A stretch of DNA of 64,000 bases. Source: Mycobacterium ostraviense (GTDB lineage: Bacteria > Actinomycetota > Actinomycetes > Mycobacteriales > Mycobacteriaceae). The DNA is taken from positions 4,291,334-4,355,333 of the forward strand of contig NZ_NKRE01000001.1 of NCBI RefSeq assembly GCF_002705925.1, read 5' to 3'. Position numbers and translations under genes: made by a program. Shown here piece after piece: positions 43,469-52,844 of this stretch. The notes below the pieces were generated by a model, which searched no databases, had not been told where the DNA came from, and saw only the letters and a program-made list of their open reading frames with translations. Numbering within the stretch: position 1 is the first letter of the stretch; every line of letters starts with the position of its first letter.

Positions 43469-45361
43469 ATGGGCGTGCTGCACCGAGCCCGTCATGTCCT
43501 GGTGATGGTCGGCGTGCTGATTTCGACGTTGGGTGTGGCGCTGTCCGGTTGCACGGTGAGCCCGCCGCCGGCGCCGCAGAGCACCGATACCACGCACGTC
43601 ACGCCGCCGCCGCCGCCGCACCCCACCCAGATCATCATGGGCATCGACTCGATCGGCGCCGGGTTCAATCCACATCTGCTCTCGGATCTGTCGCCGGTGA
43701 ACGCGGCGATCAGTGCGCTGGTGCTGCCCAGCGCGTTCCGCCCGTTGCCGGACCCCAACTCGCCGACCGGCTCCCGCTGGGAGATGGACCCGACGTTGTT
43801 GGTGTCGGCGGATGTGACCAGCGAAAACCCGTTCACGGTGACCTACAAGATCCGGCCCGAGGCGCAATGGACCGACAACGCGCCCATCGCCGCCGACGAC
43901 TTCTGGTACCTGTGGCGGCAGATGGTCAGCCAGCCGGGTGTCGTCGATCCCGCCGGCTATGACCTGATCACCGGTGTGCAGTCGCTCGAAGGCGGCAAGC
44001 AGGCCGTGGTGACCTTCGCGCAGCCATACCCGGCCTGGCGGGAGTTGTTCAACAACCTGCTGCCGGCGCACATCGTCAAGGACGTGCCCGGCGGTTTCGC
44101 CGCGGGGCTGGCCCGGGCGCTGCCCGTCACCGGCGGGCAGTTCCGGGTGGAGAACATCGACCCGCAGCGCGACGAGATCCTGATCGCCCGCAACGACCGG
44201 TACTGGGGGCCACCGGCCAAACCCGGCCTGATCCTCTTCCGGCGGGCCGGGGCACCCGCGGCGCTGGCCGATTCGGTGCGTAACGGCGACACGCAGGTGG
44301 CGCAGGTGCATGGCGGCTCGGCGGCCTTCGCGCAGTTGTCGGCCATTCCGGATGTGCGGACCGCGCGGATCGTGACGCCGCGGGTCATGCAGCTGACGCT
44401 GCGGGCAAACGTGCCGAAGCTGGCCGACACGCAAGTCCGCAAGGCGATCCTGGGGCTGTTGGACATCGACCTGCTGGCCGCGGTGGGCGCCGGCAGCGAC
44501 AACACCGTGACCCTGGACCAGGCGCAGATCCGCTCGCCCAGCGACCCGGGCTATGTGCCGACCGCGCCACCGGCGATGACGACCACCACCGCATTGGGGT
44601 TGCTGGCTGCATCCGGATATGAGATCGACAGCAACACCTCGGCGTCGACCGCGCCGCCGGGACCGGGTTCGACCACACCGGTGAGCACCGGGCCGCCCGA
44701 AGTGATCCGGGGCCGGGTCAGTAAGGACGGCAAACAGCTGTCGTTGGTCATCGGGGTGGCGGCGAACGACCCGACGTCGGTGGCCGTCGCCAACACGGCC
44801 GCCGACCAACTGCGCAACGTTGGGATCGACGCGACCGTGCTGGCCCTGGACCCGGTCATCCTTTACCGGGATGCGTTGAACGACAACCGGATTGACGCCA
44901 TCGTCGGCTGGCGCCAAGCCGGCGGAAACCTGGCCACATTGCTGGCCTCCCGTTACAGCTGTCCCGCACTGCAGGCCACCCAGGTCCCGCCACCGGCTTC
45001 GCCGGCGGTTGCCCCGACCGGCGCTACGCCGACCGTGGCCCCCGACACGGTCACGCCCGCACCGCAGCCCGGCCCGCCGGCCGATCCGGGCGCGCTGGTC
45101 AAGGCGCCGTCGAACCTCACCGGGATCTGCGATCGCAGCATCGAGTCGAATATCGACGCCGCCCTCAACGGCACCAAGAACATCAACGACGTGATCACCG
45201 CAATCGAACCGCGACTGTGGAATATGTCGACCGTGCTGCCGATATTGCAGGACACCACGATCGTCGCGGCCGGCCCGAGCGTGCAGAACGTCAGCCTGTC
45301 CGGCGCGGTGCCGGTCGGCATCGTCGGCGACGCCGGCCAATGGGTCAAGACCAGGCCATAG
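43469..45361 (+). CDS. lpqW: Lipoprotein LpqW, PIM/LM-LAM branch-point regulator
   Basis: 630 residues. Lipoprotein signal with lipobox LSGC, Cys28. The mature part has the fold of oligopeptide-binding proteins (SBP family 5), with a Pro/Thr-rich linker inserted (about 385-415 and 510-550). In M. smegmatis LpqW controls flux between polar PIMs and lipomannan/lipoarabinomannan, affecting the step after PimE's substrate, so it fits with pimE in this block. ATG 43469 (MGVLHRARHVL) chosen; the frame opens within typA without support. A GTG two codons later is also possible. Confidence 0.94.
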   Translation: MGVLHRARHVLVMVGVLISTLGVALSGCTVSPPPAPQSTDTTHVTPPPPPHPTQIIMGIDSIGAGFNPHLLSDLSPVNAAISALVLPSAFRPLPDPNSPTGSRWEMDPTLLVSADVTSENPFTVTYKIRPEAQWTDNAPIAADDFWYLWRQMVSQPGVVDPAGYDLITGVQSLEGGKQAVVTFAQPYPAWRELFNNLLPAHIVKDVPGGFAAGLARALPVTGGQFRVENIDPQRDEILIARNDRYWGPPAKPGLILFRRAGAPAALADSVRNGDTQVAQVHGGSAAFAQLSAIPDVRTARIVTPRVMQLTLRANVPKLADTQVRKAILGLLDIDLLAAVGAGSDNTVTLDQAQIRSPSDPGYVPTAPPAMTTTTALGLLAASGYEIDSNTSASTAPPGPGSTTPVSTGPPEVIRGRVSKDGKQLSLVIGVAANDPTSVAVANTAADQLRNVGIDATVLALDPVILYRDALNDNRIDAIVGWRQAGGNLATLLASRYSCPALQATQVPPPASPAVAPTGATPTVAPDTVTPAPQPGPPADPGALVKAPSNLTGICDRSIESNIDAALNGTKNINDVITAIEPRLWNMSTVLPILQDTTIVAAGPSVQNVSLSGAVPVGIVGDAGQWVKTRP

Positions 45362-45562
45362 CGGATCTCCGGAAAGCATCTTTCGGGTAAACCTGTGGGC
45401 GGTAGCCCTTTTCGCCGCGATCACGGGACCGCTCGCGGGAACCCGCACGCATTGCCCGAGTGGCAAATTGTTACTAACGGATTGCATCGAAACGGCTGAA
45501 GCGGCTCGCTGGAGGGCCAAGCCCAGCTCGGCGGTATCGCGGGCGCGATCGCTCAAAAACTC

Positions 45563-46123
45563 ATGCTGGACGCCAACCTGATCGGCCTGACCGGTGGCGT
45601 GGTGACGCCCGCGTTGGTGGCGTTGGGCGTCGATCCGACGCCCGCGCAGGCCGTCTTGGGCGCCCCGGCTGGATTCGTGGCACAGCTGGAGCACGGGCTG
45701 ATGGGCTTCAACGCCAATCTGATCGGCGCCGAACTTGCCCTCAACCATCGGCTGGTTACGGGTGAAATGGGCTTGGAACGGGCCGTTTTCGGCACCAACG
45801 GTGCCCTCAACGGGATCCTCGACCGCGCCTTCAACATGGGCAATCTGGCGTTGGGTACCGGCGAGCAATTGGTCAACACTGTCCTGGGCGCACCTGCTCC
45901 GACAGGTTTTTACGCGGCCGATTTGATCATCGGTGGTGACGGGCAGGTCTTCAGCGACGGTCAGGTCGGCGGCCTGTTGGGTGCGGTGCAGCAGAAACTG
46001 ATGCTCGACAACCAGTTGGTCGGCCTGGTTCTCGGCGGCGGTGGCGAAACCGGCGGTGGCGGCGAAACCGGCGGTGGCAGCGAGATCGGCGGCGGCGGCG
46101 AGGTCGACGACGGAACGTACTGA
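45563..46123 (+). CDS. PE-family C-terminal-domain protein lacking the PE domain
   Basis: 186 residues from ATG 45563; coding-like sequence starts already near 45500 (GQAQLGGIAGAIAQKLM), after an in-frame TGA. There is no PE domain. The middle (GLMGFNANLIGAELALNHRL, FGTNGALNGILDRAF, GNLALGTGEQLVNTVLGAP, then GQVGGLLGAVQQKLM) is clearly related to the tail of the broken PE gene at 46882-47597. The end is a Gly-rich repeat (GGGGETGGGGETGGG). It is probably the 5'-truncated half of a PE gene; it may not be expressed. Its function is unknown. Confidence 0.6.
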   Translation: MLDANLIGLTGGVVTPALVALGVDPTPAQAVLGAPAGFVAQLEHGLMGFNANLIGAELALNHRLVTGEMGLERAVFGTNGALNGILDRAFNMGNLALGTGEQLVNTVLGAPAPTGFYAADLIIGGDGQVFSDGQVGGLLGAVQQKLMLDNQLVGLVLGGGGETGGGGETGGGSEIGGGGEVDDGTY

Positions 46124-46146
46124 CCGCGGCGGTCAGTTGTCGGCAA

Positions 46147-46752
46147 CTACAACGTCTGAGACGTCTTTCGCGGGATCACCGTGTCGACGATGAGTTCCAG
46201 CTCTCTGCGGTTCGGCGGCGTTCCGGTCAACATGACGTGCTGGTTGATCAGGGCGGGCCCGACCCGTGCCGTCAGCGGGGTGAGCAGGGCCGCATCGATC
46301 TGGCCGTCGCGAACAGCGGCCTGCAGTATCGACTCGACGATTTTCAGGCGCGGAGCGATCACCGCGTCGGTGAAGATGGCGCGCAGTTCGGGTTCGTGGA
46401 TCAGTTGACCGATGATTTCCAGGCCCGGAAAATCGGTCTTACCGGCCAGCACGTCACGGTGCGCGGTGAAAACCGTCAACAGGTTTTCGCGCGCCGACCG
46501 GCCGGGGCGCGGGTCCTCCAGGGGCGGCACAGCGTACTGCAGCGCGGCGTGGACCAGGTCATGCTTGCTGGCCCAGCGCCGATACAGTGCGGCCTTGCCG
46601 GTATGAGCGCGCGCCGCAATCCCTTCCATCGTCAGGCCGCCGTACCCGACCGCCGCCAGCTCAGCCAACGCGGCCGCATACAGCGCACGTTCGAGCACTT
46701 CGCCGCGCCGGCGACTGCGGACGTTCGACCGGTCCTGGGTGAGCTGGGACAT
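46147..46752 (-). CDS. TetR-family regulator (Rv1167c)
   Basis: 201 residues, the length I recall for Rv1167c. N-terminal helix-turn-helix: VLERALYAAALAELAAVGYG, then IAARAHTGKAALYRRW. The C-terminal domain is TetR_C_11-like (FPGLEIIGQLIHEPELRAIF). ATG 46752 (MSQLTQDRSN) chosen over a longer frame to 46914 with no support. In M. tuberculosis it neighbours PPE17 and PE11 (lipX); here only PE-type remnants lie on both sides, in the opposite orientation. Confidence 0.92.
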   Translation of the reverse strand: MSQLTQDRSNVRSRRRGEVLERALYAAALAELAAVGYGGLTMEGIAARAHTGKAALYRRWASKHDLVHAALQYAVPPLEDPRPGRSARENLLTVFTAHRDVLAGKTDFPGLEIIGQLIHEPELRAIFTDAVIAPRLKIVESILQAAVRDGQIDAALLTPLTARVGPALINQHVMLTGTPPNRRELELIVDTVIPRKTSQTL

Positions 46753-46881
46753 GGTGTGATAGTAGCCGCTCCCGTTCCTATTTGTTGCTCCTGGAGCCGG
46801 CCGTTCAGCATCGGGCCTGCGTGCGGCCGCTTCCAGGGTTGCGGGACGGCAATCGGCCCGGCCGGTAAGGCTCTCGGCGGC

Positions 46882-47597
46882 AGGCGGTTTCGTCCTCGGT
46901 ACGGTCCCGAGCACGCAACGGATTTGGCGGGAATTGGTTCGACGATAAGCGCGGTCAACATGGCCGCAGAAGCCGCTACGACGGGGATACCGGCCGCTCT
47001 GACGGCGACGAGGTGTCGGCAGCGCTCGCGTCGCTGTTCAATGCCCACGGCCAGGCATATCAGGCGCTCAGCACCCAGGCCGCGCACTTTCACGACCAGT
47101 TTGTGCGGGCCTTGAACGCCGGCGCGAACCTGTACGCCAGCGCCGAGGCCGCCAATGCGTCTGCGATGCAGGCGGCGCAGAATCTGCTCAGCGCCCCGGG
47201 CCAGGCGTTGGCGGCGAGTTCGCCGGGCAGCCCCATGCAGCAACTCGAAACAGCTCACATCAATTTCAACACCAATCTGGTCAACAACGACCTGAGCTTC
47301 AACCGCTGGCTGGTGACCAACGAGGTGGGATTGGAGCAGCGGTTCTTCGGCACCGACAGTGCGCTCAACGGGGTGATCAACCGCAGCTTCAACGTCGGTA
47401 ACCTGCTGGTGGGCACCGGCGAGCAGGCTCTCAACACGGTGGTGGGCGCACCGGTGCCGGCAAACTTCACCTCCAGCCTGCTCGCCGGCAGCGGGGCCCA
47501 GGTGTTCAACGGCGGTCAAATCGGCGGTCTGGCAGGCGCTTTCGACCAGAGCCTGATGGTCGCCGCCGACCTCGCCGGCCTCGTCACGGGCCGGTAG
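46882..47597 (+). pseudogene. PE-family gene with broken PE domain
   Basis: The PE domain is spread over frames: a start-like FVLGTVP near 46890, HATDLAGIGSTISAVNMAAE then AATTGIP in a second frame, and from about 47010 EVSAALASLFNAHGQAYQAL, then AGANLYASAEAANA in a third. From 47013 the frame stays open to 47597, giving a C-terminal domain related to the protein at 45563-46123 (FGTDSALNGVINRSFNVGNL, then GTGEQALNTVVGAP). An in-frame start at 47013 could still yield a 194-residue protein without an export-competent PE N-terminus. It lies where M. tuberculosis has PE11, but on the other strand. Confidence 0.72.
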
Positions 47598-47677
47598 GGA
47601 GGCGCGTTCGGTCCGGTTGCGGTGGGCCATTGGTTGGGGCTGGATGCTGCGGCACCGGGCGGCTAGGGTGCTAGCCG

Positions 47678-48574
47678 ATGCCTGAGACGCCGCGGCTGTT
47701 GTTCGTGCATGCCCACCCCGACGATGAAAGCCTCAGCACCGGTGCAACGATCGCCCACTACACCGCTCGGGGCGCAGTGGTCCATGTCGTCACCTGCACG
47801 CTCGGTGAGGAGGGCGAGGTCATCGGCGATCGCTGGGCTCAACTCGCCGCCGACCACGCCGATCAACTCGGTGGCTACCGCATTGCCGAACTCACCGCCG
47901 CACTGCAGCTGCTGGGGGTGAGCGGACCGCGCTACCTGGGCGGCGCGGGCCGTTGGCGTGACTCCGGGATGGCCGGCACCGAGCAGCGCAGCAAGCGCAG
48001 ATTCGTCGATGCCGACAAACGGGAGGCGGTGGGAGCGATGGTCGGGATCATCCGCGAGGTCCGCCCGCATGTCGTGGTGAGCTACGACCCCGGCGGCGGA
48101 TATGGACATCCCGACCACGTGCATACCCACAAAGTCACCGCCGCCGCAGTGGCCGCAGCGCACACCTCAGACTTCCCGGGCGACCCGTGGACGGTGCCGA
48201 AGGTTTACTGGACTGTCTTCGGGCTCAGCGCATTCCGCGCGGCCAAGCAGGACCTGGCCGCCGAAGATCTGCGGCCCGAGTGGGTGATGCCACCGGACGA
48301 CGTGTCCTTCGCCTTTCCGGACGAGCGGATCGACGCCATCGTCGAGGGGGACCCGCATGCTCAGGCCGCCAAGGCCGCGGCGCTGGCGGCACACGCCACC
48401 CAGGTCACCGTCGGCCCGACCGGCCGGGCCTGCGCCCTGTCCAACAACATGGCGCTGCCGATCGCGGCTCAGGAACACTATGTGCTCGCCGCCGGCGTCG
48501 CGGGGGACCGCGATGAACGTGGTTGGGAAACAGATCTGCTCGCCGGTCTGGGCTTCACCGGTTACGGCACGTAG
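47678..48574 (+). CDS. mshB: GlcNAc-inositol deacetylase MshB (mycothiol synthesis)
   Basis: 298 residues, PIG-L/LmbE zinc deacetylase that removes acetate from GlcNAc-Ins in the second stage of mycothiol synthesis. Zinc ligands are His13 and Asp16 in HAHPDDES and the histidine of GYGHPDHVHTHK near residue 147; Asp15 is the general base. Start ATG 47678 (MPETPRLLFVHAHPDDES). A 35-codon frame with a good ribosome site follows 28 bp later. Confidence 0.96.
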   Translation: MPETPRLLFVHAHPDDESLSTGATIAHYTARGAVVHVVTCTLGEEGEVIGDRWAQLAADHADQLGGYRIAELTAALQLLGVSGPRYLGGAGRWRDSGMAGTEQRSKRRFVDADKREAVGAMVGIIREVRPHVVVSYDPGGGYGHPDHVHTHKVTAAAVAAAHTSDFPGDPWTVPKVYWTVFGLSAFRAAKQDLAAEDLRPEWVMPPDDVSFAFPDERIDAIVEGDPHAQAAKAAALAAHATQVTVGPTGRACALSNNMALPIAAQEHYVLAAGVAGDRDERGWETDLLAGLGFTGYGT

Positions 48575-48602
48575 GCTGCAGGCAGCCACGGAAGGAATTC
48601 GC

Positions 48603-48710
48603 ATGGACCCCGACCTGGACCCTAACCTGCAGCATTGGCAGGACCGGCTGGACAGCTTGCAGTGGGTCATCGGCTCGATCCTCTCCCAGATCGACAGCGT
48701 CCCAACCTGA
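48603..48710 (+). CDS. Candidate 35-residue protein after mshB
   Basis: ATG 48603 is preceded by GGAAGGAATTCGC, a better ribosome site than most in the window. The peptide is MDPDLDPNLQHWQDRLDSLQ, then WVIGSILSQIDSVPT: acidic and amphipathic helical, with no cysteine. The downstream membrane-protein gene overlaps it or starts at its stop, so it may also act as a coupled leader. No family recognised. Confidence 0.5.
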   Translation: MDPDLDPNLQHWQDRLDSLQWVIGSILSQIDSVPT

Positions 48711-49123
48711 CCGATACTCAGCCGCGCGCCGTCTCGGGTGAAGAGACCGCCGTCACCGACCCCGCGATACGTGTCGTTGTCTTGGCGTTGCTGGCCGTCG
48801 ACGGGGTGTTATCCGCACTAGCCGGGGCTCTGCTGCTGCCGTCCTACATCGGTTCGGTGCCCTTCCCGATCAGCGCTGTGATCAGCGGACTGGTCAATGC
48901 CGCGCTGGTGTGGGCGGCCGCGCGATGGACCACGTCGCCGCGCGTGGCCGCGTTGCCGCTGTGGACATGGCTGCTGACGGTGGCGGTGTTGAGCCTGGGC
49001 GGTCCGGGTGACGACGTCGTCCTGGGTGGGCGAGGGCTGATGGCCTTTGGGGCGTTGATCCTCATCGGGGCGGGGGTCGCGCCGCCGGCATGGGTGCTGT
49101 GGCGGCGCCGAATCCACCCCTGA
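48635..49123 (+). CDS. Four-helix membrane protein (Rv1171-like)
   Basis: Up to 162 residues, four membrane helices (about 45-65, 70-95, 105-122, 130-150 on the longest form) and short loops; ends VAPPAWVLWRRRIHP. The start is uncertain: TTG 48635 overlaps the preceding small frame by 76 bp, while the conserved part begins at VTDPAIRVVVLALLAVDGVL and a CTG at 48707 overlaps the small frame's TGA. No ATG or GTG is available before the first helix. Function unknown; linked to mshB in mycobacteria. Confidence 0.8.
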   Translation: MAGPAGQLAVGHRLDPLPDRQRPNLTDTQPRAVSGEETAVTDPAIRVVVLALLAVDGVLSALAGALLLPSYIGSVPFPISAVISGLVNAALVWAAARWTTSPRVAALPLWTWLLTVAVLSLGGPGDDVVLGGRGLMAFGALILIGAGVAPPAWVLWRRRIHP

Positions 49124-49136
49124 CCGTTACGGCCGG

Positions 49137-50009
49137 TTACGGCAGCGGTGGCCAGGGCGGGAGGAAGCCGCGGATCCAGCTGATCTCGGTGTTGATGAAC
49201 TGGTTGACCGACGCCGTGGTGGCCGACCAGAAGTTGCTCAGCCCCTGACTGAAGGTGATCGTCCCGTCCAGCCAGTCCAGCGTATTGAACAGGCCGCTCT
49301 GCACCATCGGCTCGAACAGGTAGTAGAAGAAGTTGATCTGCGGCGCCAAGATCCCGAGATACGGCACCCAACCTGCCGCCCAGGAGGCGACGCTGAAGCC
49401 CCACTGCACCCACGGCTCGGCCCAAAGATAGAAATTCTCGATGGCAGTGGCCACCGACACCGGTATGACCGCCGCCGGAGCCGCGGCGGCGCCGGCCAAG
49501 GGCCGCAGCAGCGCGCCGCTGCCCGCGAGAGCACCGAGTCCGCCGGTGGGCGGCAGCGTCAGCGCGCCGGCCGCCGCGTTCCCACCGAGCGCGGTGGAGC
49601 CCAGCGCACCGAACAAGGCGCTGGGCGCCGGGCTCACCGCGTTGGGCACCAGGCCCGTGGGCCCGATCAACGGTTGCCCCAGCAGTTTCTCGGCGGGCGC
49701 GTTCACCGCCCCCAACAGGGTCTTGGCGGCGTTGGCCTCGGCCGACGCATAGGCGTTGGCGCCGGCGCTCAGGGCCTGTACGAACTCGTCGTGAAATGCC
49801 GCCAACTGCGCGCTGAGCCGCTGATACACCTGACCGTGTGCCGAATACAGTGCGGCGACCTGCGCCGAGACGGCGTCGGCGGCTGACGCGACGACACCGG
49901 TCGTCGGAACCGCCGCCGCCGCGTTGGCCGCGCTGATTCCCGAACCGATGCCGGCGACATTCGAGGCCGCCGCGACCAGCGCCTCGGGCGTCGCGGCCAG
50001 ATACCACAT
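49137..50009 (-). CDS. PE12: PE-family protein (PE12, Rv1172c position)
   Basis: 290 residues. Intact PE domain (first 95 residues: WYLAATPEALVAAASNVAGI, then SAQVAALYSAHGQVYQ, AFHDEFVQALSAGANAYASA) which in ESX secretion pairs with a PPE partner. The C-terminal 195 residues have a Gly/Ala linker and an aromatic-rich segment (NFYLWAEPWVQWGFSVASWA, then YLGILAPQINFFYYLFEP) that looks membrane-active. The longer frame to 50543 runs into fbiC on the other strand and is not used. Convergent with the Rv1171-like gene, divergent from fbiC. Confidence 0.9.
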   Translation of the reverse strand: MWYLAATPEALVAAASNVAGIGSGISAANAAAAVPTTGVVASAADAVSAQVAALYSAHGQVYQRLSAQLAAFHDEFVQALSAGANAYASAEANAAKTLLGAVNAPAEKLLGQPLIGPTGLVPNAVSPAPSALFGALGSTALGGNAAAGALTLPPTGGLGALAGSGALLRPLAGAAAAPAAVIPVSVATAIENFYLWAEPWVQWGFSVASWAAGWVPYLGILAPQINFFYYLFEPMVQSGLFNTLDWLDGTITFSQGLSNFWSATTASVNQFINTEISWIRGFLPPWPPLP

Positions 50010-50192
50010 CGCGTCTGCACCCCCGTTCCACCGTGGTCTGGCTAGCGTATCTCGATCGGGTGCTAATCGTGGTGGATCGGCCAAGACGCAGCCCAGGCCG
50101 GTCAGTGGCGGGCCCGGTCCTGCCGCTACTGTTGCGAATATGGCACCCGCCGAGTTTCGGACCGTTGACGCGCGGACGGAAGTTGTACCAAC

Positions 50193-52787
50193 GTGCCACT
50201 GACTTCGCGCCAGGAGTCCGCAGCTCTGCCTCACCCCGTGGTGCCGCCGAGACCCGATGCGTCGGGGCTGCGGCGGGTGCTGCGGCGGGCTCGAGACGGG
50301 GTCTCGCTGAACCTCGACGAGGCGGCCGTGGCGATGACGGCGCGCGGCGCCGCACTGGCCGACCTGTGCGCCAGCGCGGCGCGGGTACGCGACGCGGGTC
50401 TGGAGTCGGCCGGGCGGCGCGGCCCCGGGGACCGGCTGCCGATCACCTACTCGCGCAAGGTCTTCATGCCCGTCACCCAGCTGTGCCGCGACACCTGCCA
50501 CTACTGCACGTTCGTCACCGTTCCGGGCAAGCTGCGCGCCCACGGCGCCGGGATGTACCTGGAACCCGGCGAGATCCTCGACGTGGCTCGGCGTGGAGCC
50601 GAACTGGGTTGCAAGGAAGCATTATTCACACTCGGGGACCGTCCGGAGGATCGTTGGCCGGAGGCGCGGGAGTGGCTCGACGAACGCGGCTACGACTCCA
50701 CGCTGTCCTACGTGCGCGCGATGGCGATACGGGTGCTGGAAGAAACCGGACTGCTTCCGCACCTCAACCCCGGGGTGATGAGCTGGTCGGAGATGTCGCG
50801 GCTCAAGCCGGTGGCCCCGTCGATGGGCATGATGCTGGAGACGACATCGCGGCGGTTGTTCGAAACCAAGGGCCTGGCTCACTACGGCAGCCCGGACAAA
50901 GACCCCGCGGTGCGGCTGCGCGCCCTGACCGACGCCGGCCGGCTCTCCATCCCGTTTACTACCGGTCTGCTGGTCGGCATCGGCGAGACGCTGGCCGAAC
51001 GCGCCGATACCTTGCATGCAATTCGTAAGGCGCACAAGGAGTTCGGCCATGTCCAGGAAGTAATCGTGCAGAACTTCCGGGCCAAGAAGCACACCGCCAT
51101 GGCTGCTGTTCCCGACGCCGGGATCGACGATTACCTGGCGACGGTGGCGGTCGCGCGGCTGGTCCTCGGCCCCGGCATGCGCATTCAGGCGCCACCGAAC
51201 CTGGTGTCCCGGGCCGACTGCCTGGCGCTGATCGCCGCCGGTGTCGACGACTGGGGCGGCGTATCCCCGCTGACACCCGACCACGTCAACCCGGAACGGC
51301 CCTGGCCCGCGTTGGATGACTTGGCCGCCGTCACCTCGGAGGCCGGCTACGACTTGGTGCAACGGCTGACCGCACAGCCCAGGTATGTGCAGGCGGGCGC
51401 GGCCTGGATCGACCCGCGGGTGCGCAGACATGTTGCGGCCCTTGCCGACCCGGCGACCGGCTTCGCTCGTGACGTCAAGCCGGTGGGCATGCCGTGGCAG
51501 GAGCCCGACGACATGGCTTCTGCCGGCCGGGTGGATCTCAACGCGGCGATCGACACCGAGGGCCGTAGCACCGAAGCTCGCAGTGACCTCGACAGCGCCT
51601 TCGGCGACTGGGAATCCATCCGTTCGCAGGTGCACGATCTGGCGGCTCGCGCTCCCGAGCGCATCGACACCGATGTCCTTGCCGCACTGCGTTCGGCGGA
51701 ACAGGACCCCGCCGGCTGCACCGACGAGGAATACCTCGCCTTGGCCACCGCCGACGGTCCGGCGCTGGAAGCTGTTACCGCGCTGGCGGATTCGTTGCGT
51801 CGCGATGCCGTTGGGGATGACGTGACGTTTGTGGTCAACCGCAACATCAACTTCACCAACATCTGCTACACCGGCTGCCGGTTCTGTGCGTTCGCCCAGC
51901 GAAAAGGCGACGCCGACGCGTACTCGCTGTCGGTCGACGAAGTCGCCGAGCGCGCCTGGGAGGCCCATGTCGCCGGTGCCACCGAGGTGTGCATGCAGGG
52001 CGGCATCGATCCGGAGCTGCCGGTCACCGGCTACGCCGATCTGGTGCGCGCGGTCAAGGCCCGGGTGCCGGAAATGCACGTGCACGCGTTTTCGCCGATG
52101 GAGATCGCCAACGGCGTGACCAAGAGCGGGCTGAGCATTCGCGAGTGGCTGATCAGCCTGCGCGAGGCCGGGCTGGGCACCATTCCCGGCACCGCAGCCG
52201 AGATTCTGGACGACGAGGTGCGCTGGGTGCTCACCAAGGGCAAGTTGCCGACGTCGCTATGGGTCGAGATCGTGAGCACCGCACACGAAGTGGGGCTACG
52301 GTCGTCGTCGACCATGATGTACGGGCACGTCGACACCCCGCGGCACTGGATCGCCCACCTCACCGTGCTGCGTGACATCCAGGACCGCACCGGCGGCTTC
52401 ACCGAGTTCGTGCCGCTGCCGTTCGTCCACCAGAATTCACCGTTGTATCTGGCGGGGGCGGCGCGGCCGGGGCCCACGCAGCGCGACAACCGCGCGGTGC
52501 ACGCCTTGGCGCGGATCATGCTGCACGGCCGCATCGCCCACATTCAGACTAGTTGGGTGAAGCTCGGGGACAACGGCACCCGGACAATGCTCAACGGCGG
52601 CGCCAACGACCTGGGCGGCACGCTGATGGAGGAGACGATCTCACGGATGGCCGGCTCCGAACACGGCTCGGCTAAGACCGTCGCCGAACTGGTGGCCATC
52701 GCCGAGGGGATAGGCCGGCCAGCGCGCCAGCGCACCACGACTTACGCCTCGCTGGCCGCACCTGAGCGCATAAGAGCGCGGGCGTAG
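50193..52787 (+). CDS. fbiC: FO synthase FbiC (coenzyme F420 biosynthesis)
   Basis: 864 residues, a fusion of two radical-SAM enzymes. The CofG-like half has CRDTCHYC near residue 98, and the CofH-like half has CYTGCRFC near residue 558; each binds a [4Fe-4S] cluster. Together they make the deazaflavin FO from tyrosine and the 5-amino-6-ribitylaminouracil intermediate of riboflavin synthesis. GTG 50193 gives MPLTSRQESAALPHPVVPP. F420 feeds reductases such as the Rv1155-like protein in this window. The TAG lies in one arm of a 13-bp inverted repeat. Confidence 0.97.
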   Translation: MPLTSRQESAALPHPVVPPRPDASGLRRVLRRARDGVSLNLDEAAVAMTARGAALADLCASAARVRDAGLESAGRRGPGDRLPITYSRKVFMPVTQLCRDTCHYCTFVTVPGKLRAHGAGMYLEPGEILDVARRGAELGCKEALFTLGDRPEDRWPEAREWLDERGYDSTLSYVRAMAIRVLEETGLLPHLNPGVMSWSEMSRLKPVAPSMGMMLETTSRRLFETKGLAHYGSPDKDPAVRLRALTDAGRLSIPFTTGLLVGIGETLAERADTLHAIRKAHKEFGHVQEVIVQNFRAKKHTAMAAVPDAGIDDYLATVAVARLVLGPGMRIQAPPNLVSRADCLALIAAGVDDWGGVSPLTPDHVNPERPWPALDDLAAVTSEAGYDLVQRLTAQPRYVQAGAAWIDPRVRRHVAALADPATGFARDVKPVGMPWQEPDDMASAGRVDLNAAIDTEGRSTEARSDLDSAFGDWESIRSQVHDLAARAPERIDTDVLAALRSAEQDPAGCTDEEYLALATADGPALEAVTALADSLRRDAVGDDVTFVVNRNINFTNICYTGCRFCAFAQRKGDADAYSLSVDEVAERAWEAHVAGATEVCMQGGIDPELPVTGYADLVRAVKARVPEMHVHAFSPMEIANGVTKSGLSIREWLISLREAGLGTIPGTAAEILDDEVRWVLTKGKLPTSLWVEIVSTAHEVGLRSSSTMMYGHVDTPRHWIAHLTVLRDIQDRTGGFTEFVPLPFVHQNSPLYLAGAARPGPTQRDNRAVHALARIMLHGRIAHIQTSWVKLGDNGTRTMLNGGANDLGGTLMEETISRMAGSEHGSAKTVAELVAIAEGIGRPARQRTTTYASLAAPERIRARA

Positions 52788-52834
52788 CGCACGCAAGATC
52801 CCCGGATGGGAGTCTCGCGTGGCGCTACGCCCGC
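52778..52834. terminator. Perfect 13-bp inverted repeat between fbiC and TB8.4
   Basis: GCGGGCGTAGCGC (52778-52790) and GCGCTACGCCCGC (52822-52834) are exact complements separated by 31 bases. It spans the fbiC stop and ends 10 bp before the convergent TB8.4 stop, so it can end transcription in both directions. Confidence 0.7.
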
Positions 52835-52844
52835 AAGCTCAGAA

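Noticed and set aside
43271..45868. 865-codon minus-strand frame
   Set aside because: Antisense shadow of lpqW; no domain, and lpqW has a lipobox and full homology.
46035..46110. CRISPR-like short repeats
   Set aside because: They are GGC-rich codons of a Gly-repeat tail in phase with the reading frame, without spacers.
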